A stretch of 64,000 bases of DNA from Spirosoma foliorum. GTDB taxonomy: Bacteria; Bacteroidota; Bacteroidia; Cytophagales; Spirosomataceae. Shown one piece after another: positions 35,555 to 43,561 of the stretch. The notes beneath the pieces were generated by a model. It searched no databases. It was not told the origin of the DNA and saw only the letters and a list, made by a program, of their open reading frames with translations. Every line of letters begins with the position of its first letter. The first letter of the stretch is position 1. Made by a program: the position numbers and the translations under genes. The DNA lies in the NCBI RefSeq assembly GCF_014117325.1, contig NZ_CP059732.1, forward strand, positions 7,381,001 to 7,445,000. Reading direction: 5' to 3'.

Positions 35555-35780
35555 GTTTCCTGGGAGGAGGTCAACACTACTACTTGGCTTCGTACTGGCA
35601 ACGCCAGTATATCTCCGTTTTCAGCGTTGGTGGTCTCGTATACAGGCACGGTTAGTATACACACCTGCGTTATACATAATGAATACGGTGTATGTTCTGG
35701 GTCTGTATGGTTTATTTATTATGGCTGTTATGTACTTAGCTGCGGATACGTATAATCCATTTATTTATTTCCGCTTTTGA
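35555..35780 (+). pseudogene. MBOAT O-acyltransferase copy 2, 3' remnant
   Basis: Starts directly after the right end of IS3-B and reads RRSTLLLGFVLATPVYLRFQ, then TPALYIMNTVYVLGLYGLF, and ends YLAADTYNPFIYFRF, matching residues about 413-485 of MBOAT-1. With the 5' part at 24362-25175 it defines the former MBOAT-2 gene; about 140 codons between them are missing. The downstream AlgJ-like gene overlaps the stop by four bases. Confidence 0.92.
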
Positions 35781-36985
35781 CAATGATCTCCACCGAAACT
35801 AGTAAAACGACTCTTGATGTTCACCCAAATTCTATGGAAAATGACCCCCACCATACGCCTAAACCAAAAAATCTAACCAGATATCGTTTTTTTCTTACAG
35901 GGTTCGGATTTGCTATCCTATTGATTTTGCCCGGTCTTGACCAATGGTTTAGCTTTTCATCCGATTTTCAGAGCACAGAAAAACATATACTGGCGCCTTT
36001 TCCAACCTTCAAATTTCCCCACGTCAACACGTACATCAGTCAGTTTAATCAATACTATAAAGAAAATTTTGGCTGGCGCAATGCGCTCTTTTATCAGTAC
36101 AGCCATCTTAAATATGATGTATTGGGCGTTTCGCCACTACCTTACAAAGTCATTCTCGGTAAGAACAACTGGTTTTATCCTGGTAATGATTTAAATAATG
36201 TAGCCGATCAGCATCAGGGATTACAGCCGATAGAGCTGCAGACTTTACAGACAATTGTACAAAAATTGACGGCCAAACAGCGGAAGCTAGCTGCTCAGGG
36301 CATAAAGTTTTATCTGTTTATACCGCCTGATTCGTACACGATTTACCCCGAAAATTTGCCTGACTACCTACAAAATAATCGGGTCATATCTAATTATGAT
36401 CGTTTAAAACAGTATTTGCTAAAAAATACGACCATCCCGCTTATTGACGTTCGTCCGGCTTTACTAGCTGCTAAATCCAGGCACCAAACGTATATGCAAA
36501 CGGATACGCACTGGAATGATTATGGGGCTTTTATTGCTACGCTGTCTTTAGCTAATCGTATTCGGCAGGATTTTCCTGATATGCCCTTACCCAAAGAAAA
36601 TGACTACTCTATTTGTGCTAAAAAGGGTTATTCTGGCGATTTAGTCACCATGATGGCACTTAATCGGGATATTTCGGATACGGTTAATTATCAGATAGAT
36701 GCCCCACCTTATTTGCAAGTTAAGGAAGCAGGCCGTATTCATAATACAGAATTGGGCGGGTGGCCCTCTCAGCGATTCGTAAGTATGAATAAAAAATCGC
36801 CGAGCCTATTGTTCATAGGCGATTCATTTACGATCTCACTGGCGCAATTTGTCCCCAATTATTTTTTTAAATCTTACCTCGTGCGGAGTAATTTGATCTC
36901 AGATGAATTAGTTTTTTCTGAAAAGCCAGATGTTGTAATTTTTGAGATTGTTGAGCGAAACTTAGCTTATTTAGCGCTTCTATAG
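35777..36985 (+). CDS. AlgJ/AlgX-like O-acetyltransferase partner, copy 2
   Basis: This 402-residue protein has an N-terminal anchor (RFFLTGFGFAILLILPGLDQ) after a longer cytoplasmic lead than copy 1. The SGNH-like domain shows TDTHWNDYG (Asp at about 243) and FIGDSFTIS. It overlaps the MBOAT-2 remnant by 4 bp (ATGA), the mark of a former translationally coupled pair. Its MBOAT partner is now destroyed, and its old promoter at 24331 lies 11 kb away behind minus-strand transposons. It may be orphaned or may work with MBOAT-1. The reading frame is still intact. Confidence 0.87.
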   Translation: MTMISTETSKTTLDVHPNSMENDPHHTPKPKNLTRYRFFLTGFGFAILLILPGLDQWFSFSSDFQSTEKHILAPFPTFKFPHVNTYISQFNQYYKENFGWRNALFYQYSHLKYDVLGVSPLPYKVILGKNNWFYPGNDLNNVADQHQGLQPIELQTLQTIVQKLTAKQRKLAAQGIKFYLFIPPDSYTIYPENLPDYLQNNRVISNYDRLKQYLLKNTTIPLIDVRPALLAAKSRHQTYMQTDTHWNDYGAFIATLSLANRIRQDFPDMPLPKENDYSICAKKGYSGDLVTMMALNRDISDTVNYQIDAPPYLQVKEAGRIHNTELGGWPSQRFVSMNKKSPSLLFIGDSFTISLAQFVPNYFFKSYLVRSNLISDELVFSEKPDVVIFEIVERNLAYLALL

Positions 36986-37053
36986 CGTGAAGAAGTCTGG
37001 CTAGCAATTGCATTGTTGAGCTGAACTAATTGATCGACGAAATATCTCCTTCC

Positions 37054-37140
37054 CTTTTTCATACTCCCCGAGTTAAAACCCGGCACAGGTCATTTATGCT
37101 GTGTTTTTTGCGCCGAGTTCTAACCGGGAGAGTATGAAAA
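37054..37140 (+). terminator. long hairpin after AlgJ-2
   Basis: Imperfect arms of about 30 bp (37054-37085 and 37112-37140) built on TTTTTCATACTC and GAGTATGAAAAA, with T- and A-tracts at both ends. It could terminate transcription from either side. The rest of 36986-37053 and 37141-37199 holds nothing I can identify. Confidence 0.65.
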
Positions 37141-37199
37141 AACTGATAAACTCGTTTTTAGCAGTGACTCCAGATTGCCAATTTCCGTATACAAAACGT

Positions 37200-37234
37200 A
37201 GCCCTTACAAAGTCGCCTACTCATTGTAAGGGCT
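37200..37234 (+). terminator. short hairpin upstream of the SMP-30 gene
   Basis: AGCCCTTACAA at 37200-37210 pairs with TTGTAAGGGCT at 37224-37234. It lies in the 430-bp gap between AlgJ-2 and the lactonase gene; 37235-37417 shows no other feature. Confidence 0.5.
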
Positions 37235-37417
37235 GTTGTTCGTCTCTGCCAAATGCTTACTTGCCGGTCGTTGATTATGTGTTCGTATGATAAAATTTGT
37301 GAACAAAAATCCCATACGACTCTTTAATCTGAATGATCGAGCTTGACTAAAGTCCGATTTTGAGATAGATAGTAGGGCTATTTAGGCTAAAGTAAAAGGA
37401 CTCAACGACAGTTTGTT

Positions 37418-38221
37418 ATGGATGATATACGTGTACTGGCAGAAGGCTTACGTTTTCCGGAAGGTCCTGCATTTGATGCTCATGGAAACCTATGGTGCGT
37501 AGAGCAGGAAGGAGAAGGATTATTTTGTCGATATAAGGATGGGAAAACAAAACGTGTTCAGACGGGTGGGCGCCCCAATTCATTAGTTTTCAACAGGGGT
37601 GACTTATGGTTCTGCGACTCAGGGCAGAACTGTATACGGCGTTTGCATACGGATGATGAAACAATCGAAACAGTGATTAGTCATGTTAGCGGTCAGCCCC
37701 TGAATATGCCCAACGACTTGTTATTCGATGAGCAAAACAATTTAATCGTTACCTGTCCGGGACCGCCCGACGCTGGCCAGCAGGGCTATGTGGCGGTTTA
37801 TTCGGCCGATGGGCTGGTTGAAATTATTGCCGATGGCTTACTTTACCCCAATGGACTTGCCTTTTATCCAGATAATCAAACGTTACTTATCGCTGAAACG
37901 CACCAGCAACGCATCTGGAGTGGTTATTGGGATACCGAGTCATTGAGCTGGGAAACAATTCGGGTGTGGGCAGATGTAATCGATACGCCTGTAGGTGCAT
38001 CGATTCCGGGTCCTGATGGCATGACCCCCGGCCCCGACGGGAATCTTTATGTTGCTGTGTTTGGAGCAGGTATTATTCGGGTATTCTCGGCGGATGGGAG
38101 CTTTGTGCGTGATATTTCACTACCTGGCCAAAATCCCTCGAATTGTGTGTATGATCCGTCGGGAGAATTGGGATTAATTGTAACAGAAACCGAAAAAGGG
38201 CAACTGTTAAGCATCGTATAG
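37418..38221 (+). CDS. SMP-30/gluconolactonase/LRE family protein
   Basis: The 267-residue protein is a six-bladed beta-propeller of the SMP-30 family, which hydrolyses sugar lactones with a divalent metal. Visible family text: GLRFPEGPAFDAHGNLWCVE (metal Glu near residue 17), MPNDLLFDEQNNLIVT, YPNGLAFYPDNQTLLIAET, and GPDGMTPGPDGNLYVAVFGAG. There is no signal peptide, so it is probably cytoplasmic. It is monocistronic, followed by a hairpin at 38226-38280. Whether the substrate is gluconolactone or another lactone is unknown. Confidence 0.88.
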   Translation: MDDIRVLAEGLRFPEGPAFDAHGNLWCVEQEGEGLFCRYKDGKTKRVQTGGRPNSLVFNRGDLWFCDSGQNCIRRLHTDDETIETVISHVSGQPLNMPNDLLFDEQNNLIVTCPGPPDAGQQGYVAVYSADGLVEIIADGLLYPNGLAFYPDNQTLLIAETHQQRIWSGYWDTESLSWETIRVWADVIDTPVGASIPGPDGMTPGPDGNLYVAVFGAGIIRVFSADGSFVRDISLPGQNPSNCVYDPSGELGLIVTETEKGQLLSIV

Positions 38222-38225
38222 TTCA

Positions 38226-38280
38226 AGGTTTCAAGTTCCATGTTTAAAGTTGACTACGATCAACATGGAACTTGAAACCT
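38226..38280. terminator. bidirectional hairpin between SMP-30 gene and psd
   Basis: AGGTTTCAAGTTCCATGTT at 38226-38244 pairs perfectly with 38262-38280, leaving a 17-nt loop. It separates two convergent genes. Confidence 0.75.
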
Positions 38281-38292
38281 GAAATATTGAAT

Positions 38293-38958
38293 TTAGCTTT
38301 TCAATTCGGCGATAACCGTGACGCCCCCTTTGGTAATGTCGCCGATTTTAGCCTTAATTTCAGCATCTAAAGGCAGGAATACATCCACCCGCGAACCGAA
38401 TTTTATAAAGCCAAACTCATCGCCCTGTTTTACGGGTTGGCCCTCTTTCACGTACCAGATAATTCGACGGGCAACGGCACCTGCAATCTGACGAAAAAGT
38501 ACTTGTACACCGGTTGAGGTTTCAATGACGATCGTTGTGCGCTCGTTTTCTGTGCTTGATTTTGGATGCCAGGCCACCAGATATTTGCCCGGAAAGTACT
38601 TGAAATAGCGTACAATGCCTGATACCGGATTACGGTTAACGTGCACATTGAGGGGAGACATGAAGATGGATACCTGCCGCCGACGATCTTTAAAGTACTC
38701 GCCTTCGGTGGTTTCTTCAATCACCACAACTTTGCCATCGGCAGGGGCAATCACCTGCGTGTCGCCCAGTGTGAGTTGCCGGTTTGGAATCCGGAAAAAC
38801 TGCACAACCAGTATAAACAGAACCAGACTTACCACGGCCAATAAGGTCGTTGCTGTTGGGCTGTCAGAAAACAGGTAGAAATAAGCGAGCAAATTCAGGG
38901 CTAGTAAAACCAGGCCTGTGGTTAGCATTATTGTATTGCCTTCGCGATGTAAACGCAT
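38293..38958 (-). CDS. psd: phosphatidylserine decarboxylase, short (archaeal-type) family
   Basis: Makes phosphatidylethanolamine from phosphatidylserine. I start at the ATG at 38958 (MRLHREGNTIMLTTG), giving 221 residues; an in-frame upstream start at 39015 lies inside a palindromic repeat. Two membrane helices are at about 10-50. IAPADGKVVVIEE and FMSPLNVHVNRNPVSGIV are PSD signatures. The self-cleavage Gly-Ser that yields the pyruvoyl group is in KFGSRVDVF near residue 190. It lies 99 bp downstream of the gdhA stop on the same strand, with a hairpin between them. Confidence 0.93.
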   Translation of the reverse strand: MRLHREGNTIMLTTGLVLLALNLLAYFYLFSDSPTATTLLAVVSLVLFILVVQFFRIPNRQLTLGDTQVIAPADGKVVVIEETTEGEYFKDRRRQVSIFMSPLNVHVNRNPVSGIVRYFKYFPGKYLVAWHPKSSTENERTTIVIETSTGVQVLFRQIAGAVARRIIWYVKEGQPVKQGDEFGFIKFGSRVDVFLPLDAEIKAKIGDITKGGVTVIAELKS

Positions 38959-38967
38959 AGAAAGATG

Positions 38968-39052
38968 TGTGATATATAATGTATGATGTATTCTTAATGT
39001 ATCAAGTTCGAGCAAAATTATACATCATACCGTATACATCATACATTTTAAA
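38968..39052. repeat. AT-rich inverted repeat between gdhA and psd
   Basis: TGTATGATGTA-type sequence at 38978-38990 is complementary to two copies of TACATCATAC at about 39021-39050. It could terminate gdhA or be a dispersed palindrome; the repeat structure is imperfect. Confidence 0.5.
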
Positions 39053-39057
39053 CTAAA

Positions 39058-40332
39058 TCAATAGCCGCCACGGTATTTATAGGTACTTGCTACTTTATCG
39101 ATAGCAACAATATAAGCTGCCAGACGGAGTGGTACCTGATATCGTTGCGATGTTTCAAATACACGGTCAAAAGCGTCTTTCATAACCCGGTCGGCCCGGC
39201 GGTTAACGCGGTCGAGCGTCCATTTGTAGCCGATCCGGTTTTGCACCCATTCAAAGTAAGAAACCGTAACGCCACCGGCATTGGCCAGAATGTCGGGTAC
39301 AACTAATATGCCTTTGCTGTTGATGATTTCGTCGGCGCTGGCCGATGTCGGGCCATTGGCACCCTCTACAATCATTTTGGCCTGAATCGAAGCTGCATTG
39401 TCTTCCGTAATGACATCTTCCTTCGCAGCCGGAACTAACACATCGACTGCCAGCGAAAGCAGTTCTTCATTCGATATCTTCTCAGCTCCGCCAAAACCTT
39501 CCAGCGTTCCTTTATTCGAGTTCCGATAACTGACAGCCGCTGTAATGTCGATACCACTTTTGTTGTAATAACCACCCGAAATGTCGCTTACAGCAACTAC
39601 TGTAACCCCACGTTCGTGGAGCAATTCAGCCGCGAATGAACCTACATTACCAAAACCCTGAACGGCTGCCGTGGTTCGATATGGGTTCATGCGAAGTTTA
39701 TCCATCGCCGACAAGGCTGCTACCGTAACCCCACGACCAGTTGCCTCGGTACGGCCCAATGAACCACCCAGTACAAGTGGCTTGCCCGTTACCACGTTGT
39801 TAACGGTCATCCCTTTCGCTTTCGAATATTCATCTACGATCCAGGCCATTTCACGTGGGCCAGTGCCCATGTCGGGAGCTGGAATATCACGATCTGGTCC
39901 AATGACATCGAGCATAGCTACCGTATATTGCCGGATGAGCCGTTCAATTTCGCCTGCCGACATTTCGCGCGGGTTACAGGCGATGCCTCCTTTGGCACCT
40001 CCATACGGAATGTCGACAACGGCGCATTTCCAGGTCATCCAGGCTGCCAGCGCACGCACTTCGTCCAGATTAACAGCTGGATCAAGTCGGATGCCCCCTT
40101 TGGCAGGTCCAAGAATGTTGGAATGAATAACCCGGTAGCCTTCAAACACTTTTATTGTGCCATTATCCATCGTAACCGGTAAGCCTACAATGACCTGCCG
40201 GGCTGGCACTTTTAAGATATCATACATTTCGTCTGAAATGCCCACTAATTTGGCCGCAGCATCGAAGCGCGACATCATTGATTCGAGTGGATTCTCTTTA
40301 TCTTTTATTGGGGCTGGTTCAATATATCCCAT
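39058..40332 (-). CDS. gdhA: Glu/Leu/Phe/Val dehydrogenase, glutamate dehydrogenase type
   Basis: The 424-residue protein interconverts glutamate and 2-oxoglutarate plus ammonia with NAD(P). Visible: the active-site region KGGIRLDP and WKCAVVDIPYGGAKGGI (catalytic Lys), PAPDMGTGPREMAWIVDEYS, and the Rossmann motif VQGFGNVGSFAAELL. It ends KVASTYKYRGGY. The start ATG at 40332 matches the family. Upstream, 40333-40617 is AT-rich with no gene or clear motif. Specificity for glutamate over branched-chain amino acids is inferred from overall similarity. Confidence 0.94.
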   Translation of the reverse strand: MGYIEPAPIKDKENPLESMMSRFDAAAKLVGISDEMYDILKVPARQVIVGLPVTMDNGTIKVFEGYRVIHSNILGPAKGGIRLDPAVNLDEVRALAAWMTWKCAVVDIPYGGAKGGIACNPREMSAGEIERLIRQYTVAMLDVIGPDRDIPAPDMGTGPREMAWIVDEYSKAKGMTVNNVVTGKPLVLGGSLGRTEATGRGVTVAALSAMDKLRMNPYRTTAAVQGFGNVGSFAAELLHERGVTVVAVSDISGGYYNKSGIDITAAVSYRNSNKGTLEGFGGAEKISNEELLSLAVDVLVPAAKEDVITEDNAASIQAKMIVEGANGPTSASADEIINSKGILVVPDILANAGGVTVSYFEWVQNRIGYKWTLDRVNRRADRVMKDAFDRVFETSQRYQVPLRLAAYIVAIDKVASTYKYRGGY

Positions 40333-40594
40333 GACGTTAGATTAACTTCAGTTTTAAAACAAATTTGATGATGAAGTGTCCCACAAACTTAATAAATCAT
40401 AGTCTATATTGTGAAAGGTATATTTTTTCTAAGATTAATATAATGTTAATAAACCAAATGATTCATAATAAATTCTTTTATTTACCAAAGGGTTATATAT
40501 AAATAGAAAGACAAGGCCAAAGATTAGTTTGAGAAACGTTCTAATGTCAATTTGATAAAATTTAAGAAAAAAACGATCAATATTAGACGAATCA

Positions 40595-40625
40595 TTGAAA
40601 TACCGGATACAAAACATTAATTTTG
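40595..40625 (+). promoter_or_regulatory. promoter of the DksA-like gene (TTG, 20 bp, TAATTTTG)
   Basis: TTG at 40595-40597 and TAATTTTG at 40618-40625 are 20 bp apart, good matches to the Bacteroidota -33/-7 pattern. It is 40 bp before the gene at 40666. Confidence 0.6.
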
Positions 40626-40665
40626 TGGCTGAAACAGAGCACACCACCTAACGTAGGATTTAGCT

Positions 40666-41052
40666 ATGGTTATGGACGAGAAAAAACGGTATTCGGAGGA
40701 AGAGCTGAAAGAATTTGAAGTACTGATTAGTCAGAAGCTTGACGCAACCCGAAGTGAGTTAAATTATATTAAAGAAACGCTTAGCAAACGGAACGACAGT
40801 GGTACCGATAACACATCAGGTAACTCTAAACTGCTCGAAGATGGTGCCGATACCAGCGAACGTGAAAATTTGAGCCAGTTAGCTGCTCGGTTGCAGAAGT
40901 TTATTCAGCAATTAGACGCTGCCATGGTTCGGATTAAAAACGGAACCTACGGCATTTGCAAAGACACCGGCAAATTGATTCCGAAAGAGCGCCTACGGGC
41001 AGTGCCACACACACAACAAACGATTGAAGCTAAATTGCGTCAGTCACGCTAG
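40666..41052 (+). CDS. TraR/DksA-family regulator with degenerate zinc finger
   Basis: The 128-residue protein has a long N-terminal coiled coil (residues about 10-50, then 68-95) and a C-terminal DksA-like segment, NGTYGICKDTGKLIPKERLRAVPHT. DksA proteins bind RNA polymerase through the secondary channel. Only the first Cys of the four-Cys zinc site is left (GICKDTG, with no CxxC partner), as in many Bacteroidota homologues. The start may be 40666 or the ATG at 40672 (MDEKKRYSEEEL). It is monocistronic and ends in a strong terminator at 41183. Confidence 0.82.
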   Translation: MVMDEKKRYSEEELKEFEVLISQKLDATRSELNYIKETLSKRNDSGTDNTSGNSKLLEDGADTSERENLSQLAARLQKFIQQLDAAMVRIKNGTYGICKDTGKLIPKERLRAVPHTQQTIEAKLRQSR

Positions 41053-41182
41053 TTAGTGTTTGTATCAACTGCCGTTTGTGTATGACCTTATGTCTGGCAT
41101 AAACAGAAGGTAGATTAGGAACATTGATTTTGGACGCTAGCCTATCCTCTTAAGATCTGGTTAGCAATCAATAGTAGTATCG

Positions 41183-41221
41183 AAACAGCTTCGGCGCACC
41201 AGGCGCCGAAGCTGTTTTTAT
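41183..41221 (+). terminator. rho-independent terminator
   Basis: AAACAGCTTCGGCGC at 41183-41197 pairs perfectly with 41203-41217, followed by a T-tract. It is the clearest intrinsic terminator in the window. Confidence 0.88.
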
Positions 41222-41293
41222 TTTTATCGGTTTTTTGAACAAATTGAGCGGTTATTTGTAAATACCGGAGAGCATAATTAATTATTAACGACC

Positions 41294-41719
41294 ATGTTGG
41301 AACATCTGGAAGAAATTCGGGAGAATATATTCCGTTATCTGGAAGCCCGTATCGAGCTGTTTACATTAGAAAGTCGGGGTAAACTAGAAGAAGGAGTTGT
41401 AGTTGGGATACATGGTATCGTACTGGCGCTGCTCAGTACAATGACGCTTATATTCCTGTTTATTTTACTCGCGGCTTACATAAATCAGCTGACAGACAGT
41501 AAGTATCTGGGCTTTTTGATTGTGGCTGGTTTTTTCCTGGTAATGACCATTTTCTGGCTAGCTGCTAAAGATTTCTTCAAAGCAAAAATTCGTGTGGCGG
41601 CTTATAGCGCTATGAAAAAGAGCCAGGAGAAGAAAAAAGAGGAGAAAACAGAAGCAGTTGAGGAGTTGATGGCGCAAACTCGTTCGTCGTTAAATGACTC
41701 GAATCGTATTTCTAATTAA
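41294..41719 (+). CDS. phage-holin-like (Holin-X/YqjE) membrane protein
   Basis: The 141-residue protein has two membrane helices at about residues 35-60 and 72-95, preceded by an amphipathic helix (HLEEIRENIFRYLEARIELFTLESR) and followed by a Lys/Glu-rich tail (KKSQEKKKEEKTEAVEELM). This is the Holin-X/YqjE layout (PF07332). Such proteins are not phage proteins; in E. coli YqjE is encoded beside YqjD, a ribosome-associated membrane protein. The next gene at 41804 could be the YqjD-like partner. The function in this organism is not known. Confidence 0.72.
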   Translation: MLEHLEEIRENIFRYLEARIELFTLESRGKLEEGVVVGIHGIVLALLSTMTLIFLFILLAAYINQLTDSKYLGFLIVAGFFLVMTIFWLAAKDFFKAKIRVAAYSAMKKSQEKKKEEKTEAVEELMAQTRSSLNDSNRISN

Positions 41720-41803
41720 ACCAGGAATTTTTGCCAAGCTTCTGATAAACAAATAATTAATTTGATAAAGTGTAGCTCCTGTACACATTTACTATAACTA
41801 AAA

Positions 41804-42322
41804 ATGGAAGATCCTAAAGTGTTATTTGCCGACACAACTGCCCGTCGGGCGCAATTGATGGCTGCTACTGAGCGATTTAAGTCATCAATTACCGATGGGG
41901 TTGAGTCGATAAAAGAAGATGCAACCGAGGTTGGGAAATCAGCTGTATTTGTCGCGGGTGCCGCTTTAGCCGTATATTTGGTGGTTAATGCTATTCTGCC
42001 GAAGTCTGATGAGTATCGGTACGCTGAGAAATATGGCGAACCAGACGAATTTGATGAGGAGGATTATGACGATGACGAAGAGCATGATCAACCGTCGACT
42101 CATAAGGCTATCCGGCAGCAAGCAAAAAAAGTAAATAAGTCGGCAGCTGCGAGTGGATTAATTGGAGGGATTATCACCTCTGTATTAACAAATATCGCTC
42201 GCGAGCAGCTAACTGGATTTTTAGCCCGCATCCGTACAAATAATGCCATCAATCCAACTGCCGAACCAACACAATATCACGAACGGGCTTCGACCGAGCC
42301 TGTTGACTACACTGCGCAATAA
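41804..42322 (+). CDS. small acidic membrane protein, unknown function
   Basis: The 172-residue protein has an N-terminal helical segment, a first membrane helix at about 48-68 (SAVFVAGAALAVYLVVNAIL), a very acidic linker (FDEEDYDDDEEHD) and a second hydrophobic helix (SGLIGGIITSVLTNIA). The tail is Thr/Pro-rich. I recognise no family; the layout and position after a YqjE-like gene suggest a YqjD-like partner. The last 80 bp overlap the annotated start region of pcrB. Confidence 0.6.
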   Translation: MEDPKVLFADTTARRAQLMAATERFKSSITDGVESIKEDATEVGKSAVFVAGAALAVYLVVNAILPKSDEYRYAEKYGEPDEFDEEDYDDDEEHDQPSTHKAIRQQAKKVNKSAAASGLIGGIITSVLTNIAREQLTGFLARIRTNNAINPTAEPTQYHERASTEPVDYTAQ

Positions 42323-43052
42323 TAGGCTATCTGGCCAAAAGGCGATTGGCGTTCTGCTCGACCCCGATAAAATCGAGCAGAACGCTTTAGTTAACTTACT
42401 TTCCCGCACAATTGAGTACCCCATTGACTTTTTTCTGGTTGGCGGAAGTTTAGTGACCGATTATCTGCACAAAGAATTGATTGCTGCCATTCGCCAGCAT
42501 ACCAACATACCGGTTATCCTGTTTCCAGGAAACCCGCTTCATATTGAACCGTCGGCCGATGCTATTCTATTCCTGTCTTTGATTTCAGGCCGAAATCCGG
42601 AGTTTTTAATTGGACAACATGTTATTGCGGCCCCGTTGCTTAAAAAAAGTGGCCTTGAAATTCTACCAACAGGCTATATGGTGGTCGATAGCGGTACGCA
42701 AACAACTGTCTCATACATAAGCGGAACAATGCCGTTACCTCACGATAAACCAGGTGTGGCAGCTTGTACGGCTATGGCTGGCGAAATGCTGGGTCTACAA
42801 CTTATGTATCTGGATGCGGGTAGTGGAGCACGTCGGCCTGTGTCGCCTGAAATGATTGCTGCCGTTCGAGCGGTGGTTGATTTACCTGTTATCGTTGGCG
42901 GAGGTATTAATTCAGGAGAAAAGGCTTATCAGGCCTTAAAAGCTGGCGCCGATATGATTGTCATTGGAAATGGTATCGAGCAAGACCCCGATCTGTTGCC
43001 GCAATTATCAACTGTAGTGCGAGAGTTTAATCAATTAGATGTACGCGCTTAA
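42243..43052 (+). CDS. pcrB: geranylgeranylglyceryl/heptaprenylglyceryl phosphate synthase (PcrB/GGGPS)
   Basis: A TIM-barrel prenyltransferase that joins a polyprenyl diphosphate to glycerol 1-phosphate. Motifs: AIGVLLDPDKIEQ near residue 34, FFLVGGSLVT, SLISGRNPEFLIG, TGYMVVDSG, MYLDAGSGA and VGGGINSGEKA. The frame is open from 42243 (ATG) but this overlaps the previous gene by 80 bp. A shorter start such as the TTG near 42303 is more likely, since the conserved domain begins at about 42340. Prenyl chain length cannot be told from sequence. Confidence 0.9.
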   Translation: MPSIQLPNQHNITNGLRPSLLTTLRNNRLSGQKAIGVLLDPDKIEQNALVNLLSRTIEYPIDFFLVGGSLVTDYLHKELIAAIRQHTNIPVILFPGNPLHIEPSADAILFLSLISGRNPEFLIGQHVIAAPLLKKSGLEILPTGYMVVDSGTQTTVSYISGTMPLPHDKPGVAACTAMAGEMLGLQLMYLDAGSGARRPVSPEMIAAVRAVVDLPVIVGGGINSGEKAYQALKAGADMIVIGNGIEQDPDLLPQLSTVVREFNQLDVRA

Positions 43053-43055
43053 TTC

Positions 43056-43487
43056 ATGAAACGATTTATTCTTGCAGCCCTGTGTTTGACTGGCACAGTT
43101 TATATAGCACCATCAGTTTGGTCAACAGCACAGGCCCAAAACCAAAAGGTTTATACCGTAGCTGAGCAACAGCCTGAGTTTCCAGGTGGGAAACCTGCTT
43201 TGAGCCTCTATCTGGCCGAAAACATAAAGGTGCCGGGGGTATTGGTGCGCAAAAATTACAATACTGGACAGGTAGCCGCCAAATTTATTGTCGATGAGCT
43301 AGGCTATGTACACGATGTGCGCGTAGTGACAAAACCTCTCGACAAAAAAACACAGAAGGGTATGGAAGATTTTATGGCTAGTATTATTACCGCCATTGAA
43401 AAAATGCCCCGCTGGGAACCTGGCGAAGTTGGTGGTAAACGTGTGCCCGTGTTTTATACGCTACCAATTGAGGTAAACGTACGTTAA
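43056..43487 (+). CDS. TonB C-terminal domain periplasmic protein
   Basis: The 143-residue protein has a signal peptide (MKRFILAALCLTGTVYIAP) and a TonB_C-like domain: QPEFPGGKPALSLYLAENIK and VAAKFIVDELGYVHDVRV, ending MPRWEPGEVGGKRVPVFYTLPIEVNV. In Bacteroidota such short proteins may be stand-alone TonB CTD partners of TonB-dependent receptors, though they lack the membrane anchor and Pro-rich spacer. It begins 4 bp after pcrB, so they form one unit. Its receptor is unknown. Confidence 0.8.
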   Translation: MKRFILAALCLTGTVYIAPSVWSTAQAQNQKVYTVAEQQPEFPGGKPALSLYLAENIKVPGVLVRKNYNTGQVAAKFIVDELGYVHDVRVVTKPLDKKTQKGMEDFMASIITAIEKMPRWEPGEVGGKRVPVFYTLPIEVNVR

Positions 43488-43561
43488 AGGGAGAAAGGAG
43501 GAGAGGGTGGAAAGGAAAATAATTACAGTCCTTTCCACCCTCTTCCCGTTTCTCCCTCTTT
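43486..43561. terminator. bidirectional terminator hairpin
   Basis: A purine-rich left arm (43486 on, AAAGGGAGAAAGG) pairs with a pyrimidine-rich right arm (to 43561) over about 31 bp with few mismatches, ending in a T-tract. It lies between convergent genes. Confidence 0.8.

Noticed and set aside
41294..41719. Holin-like gene as a sign of a prophage
   Set aside because: No other phage genes are near; Holin-X/YqjE proteins are ordinary bacterial membrane proteins.
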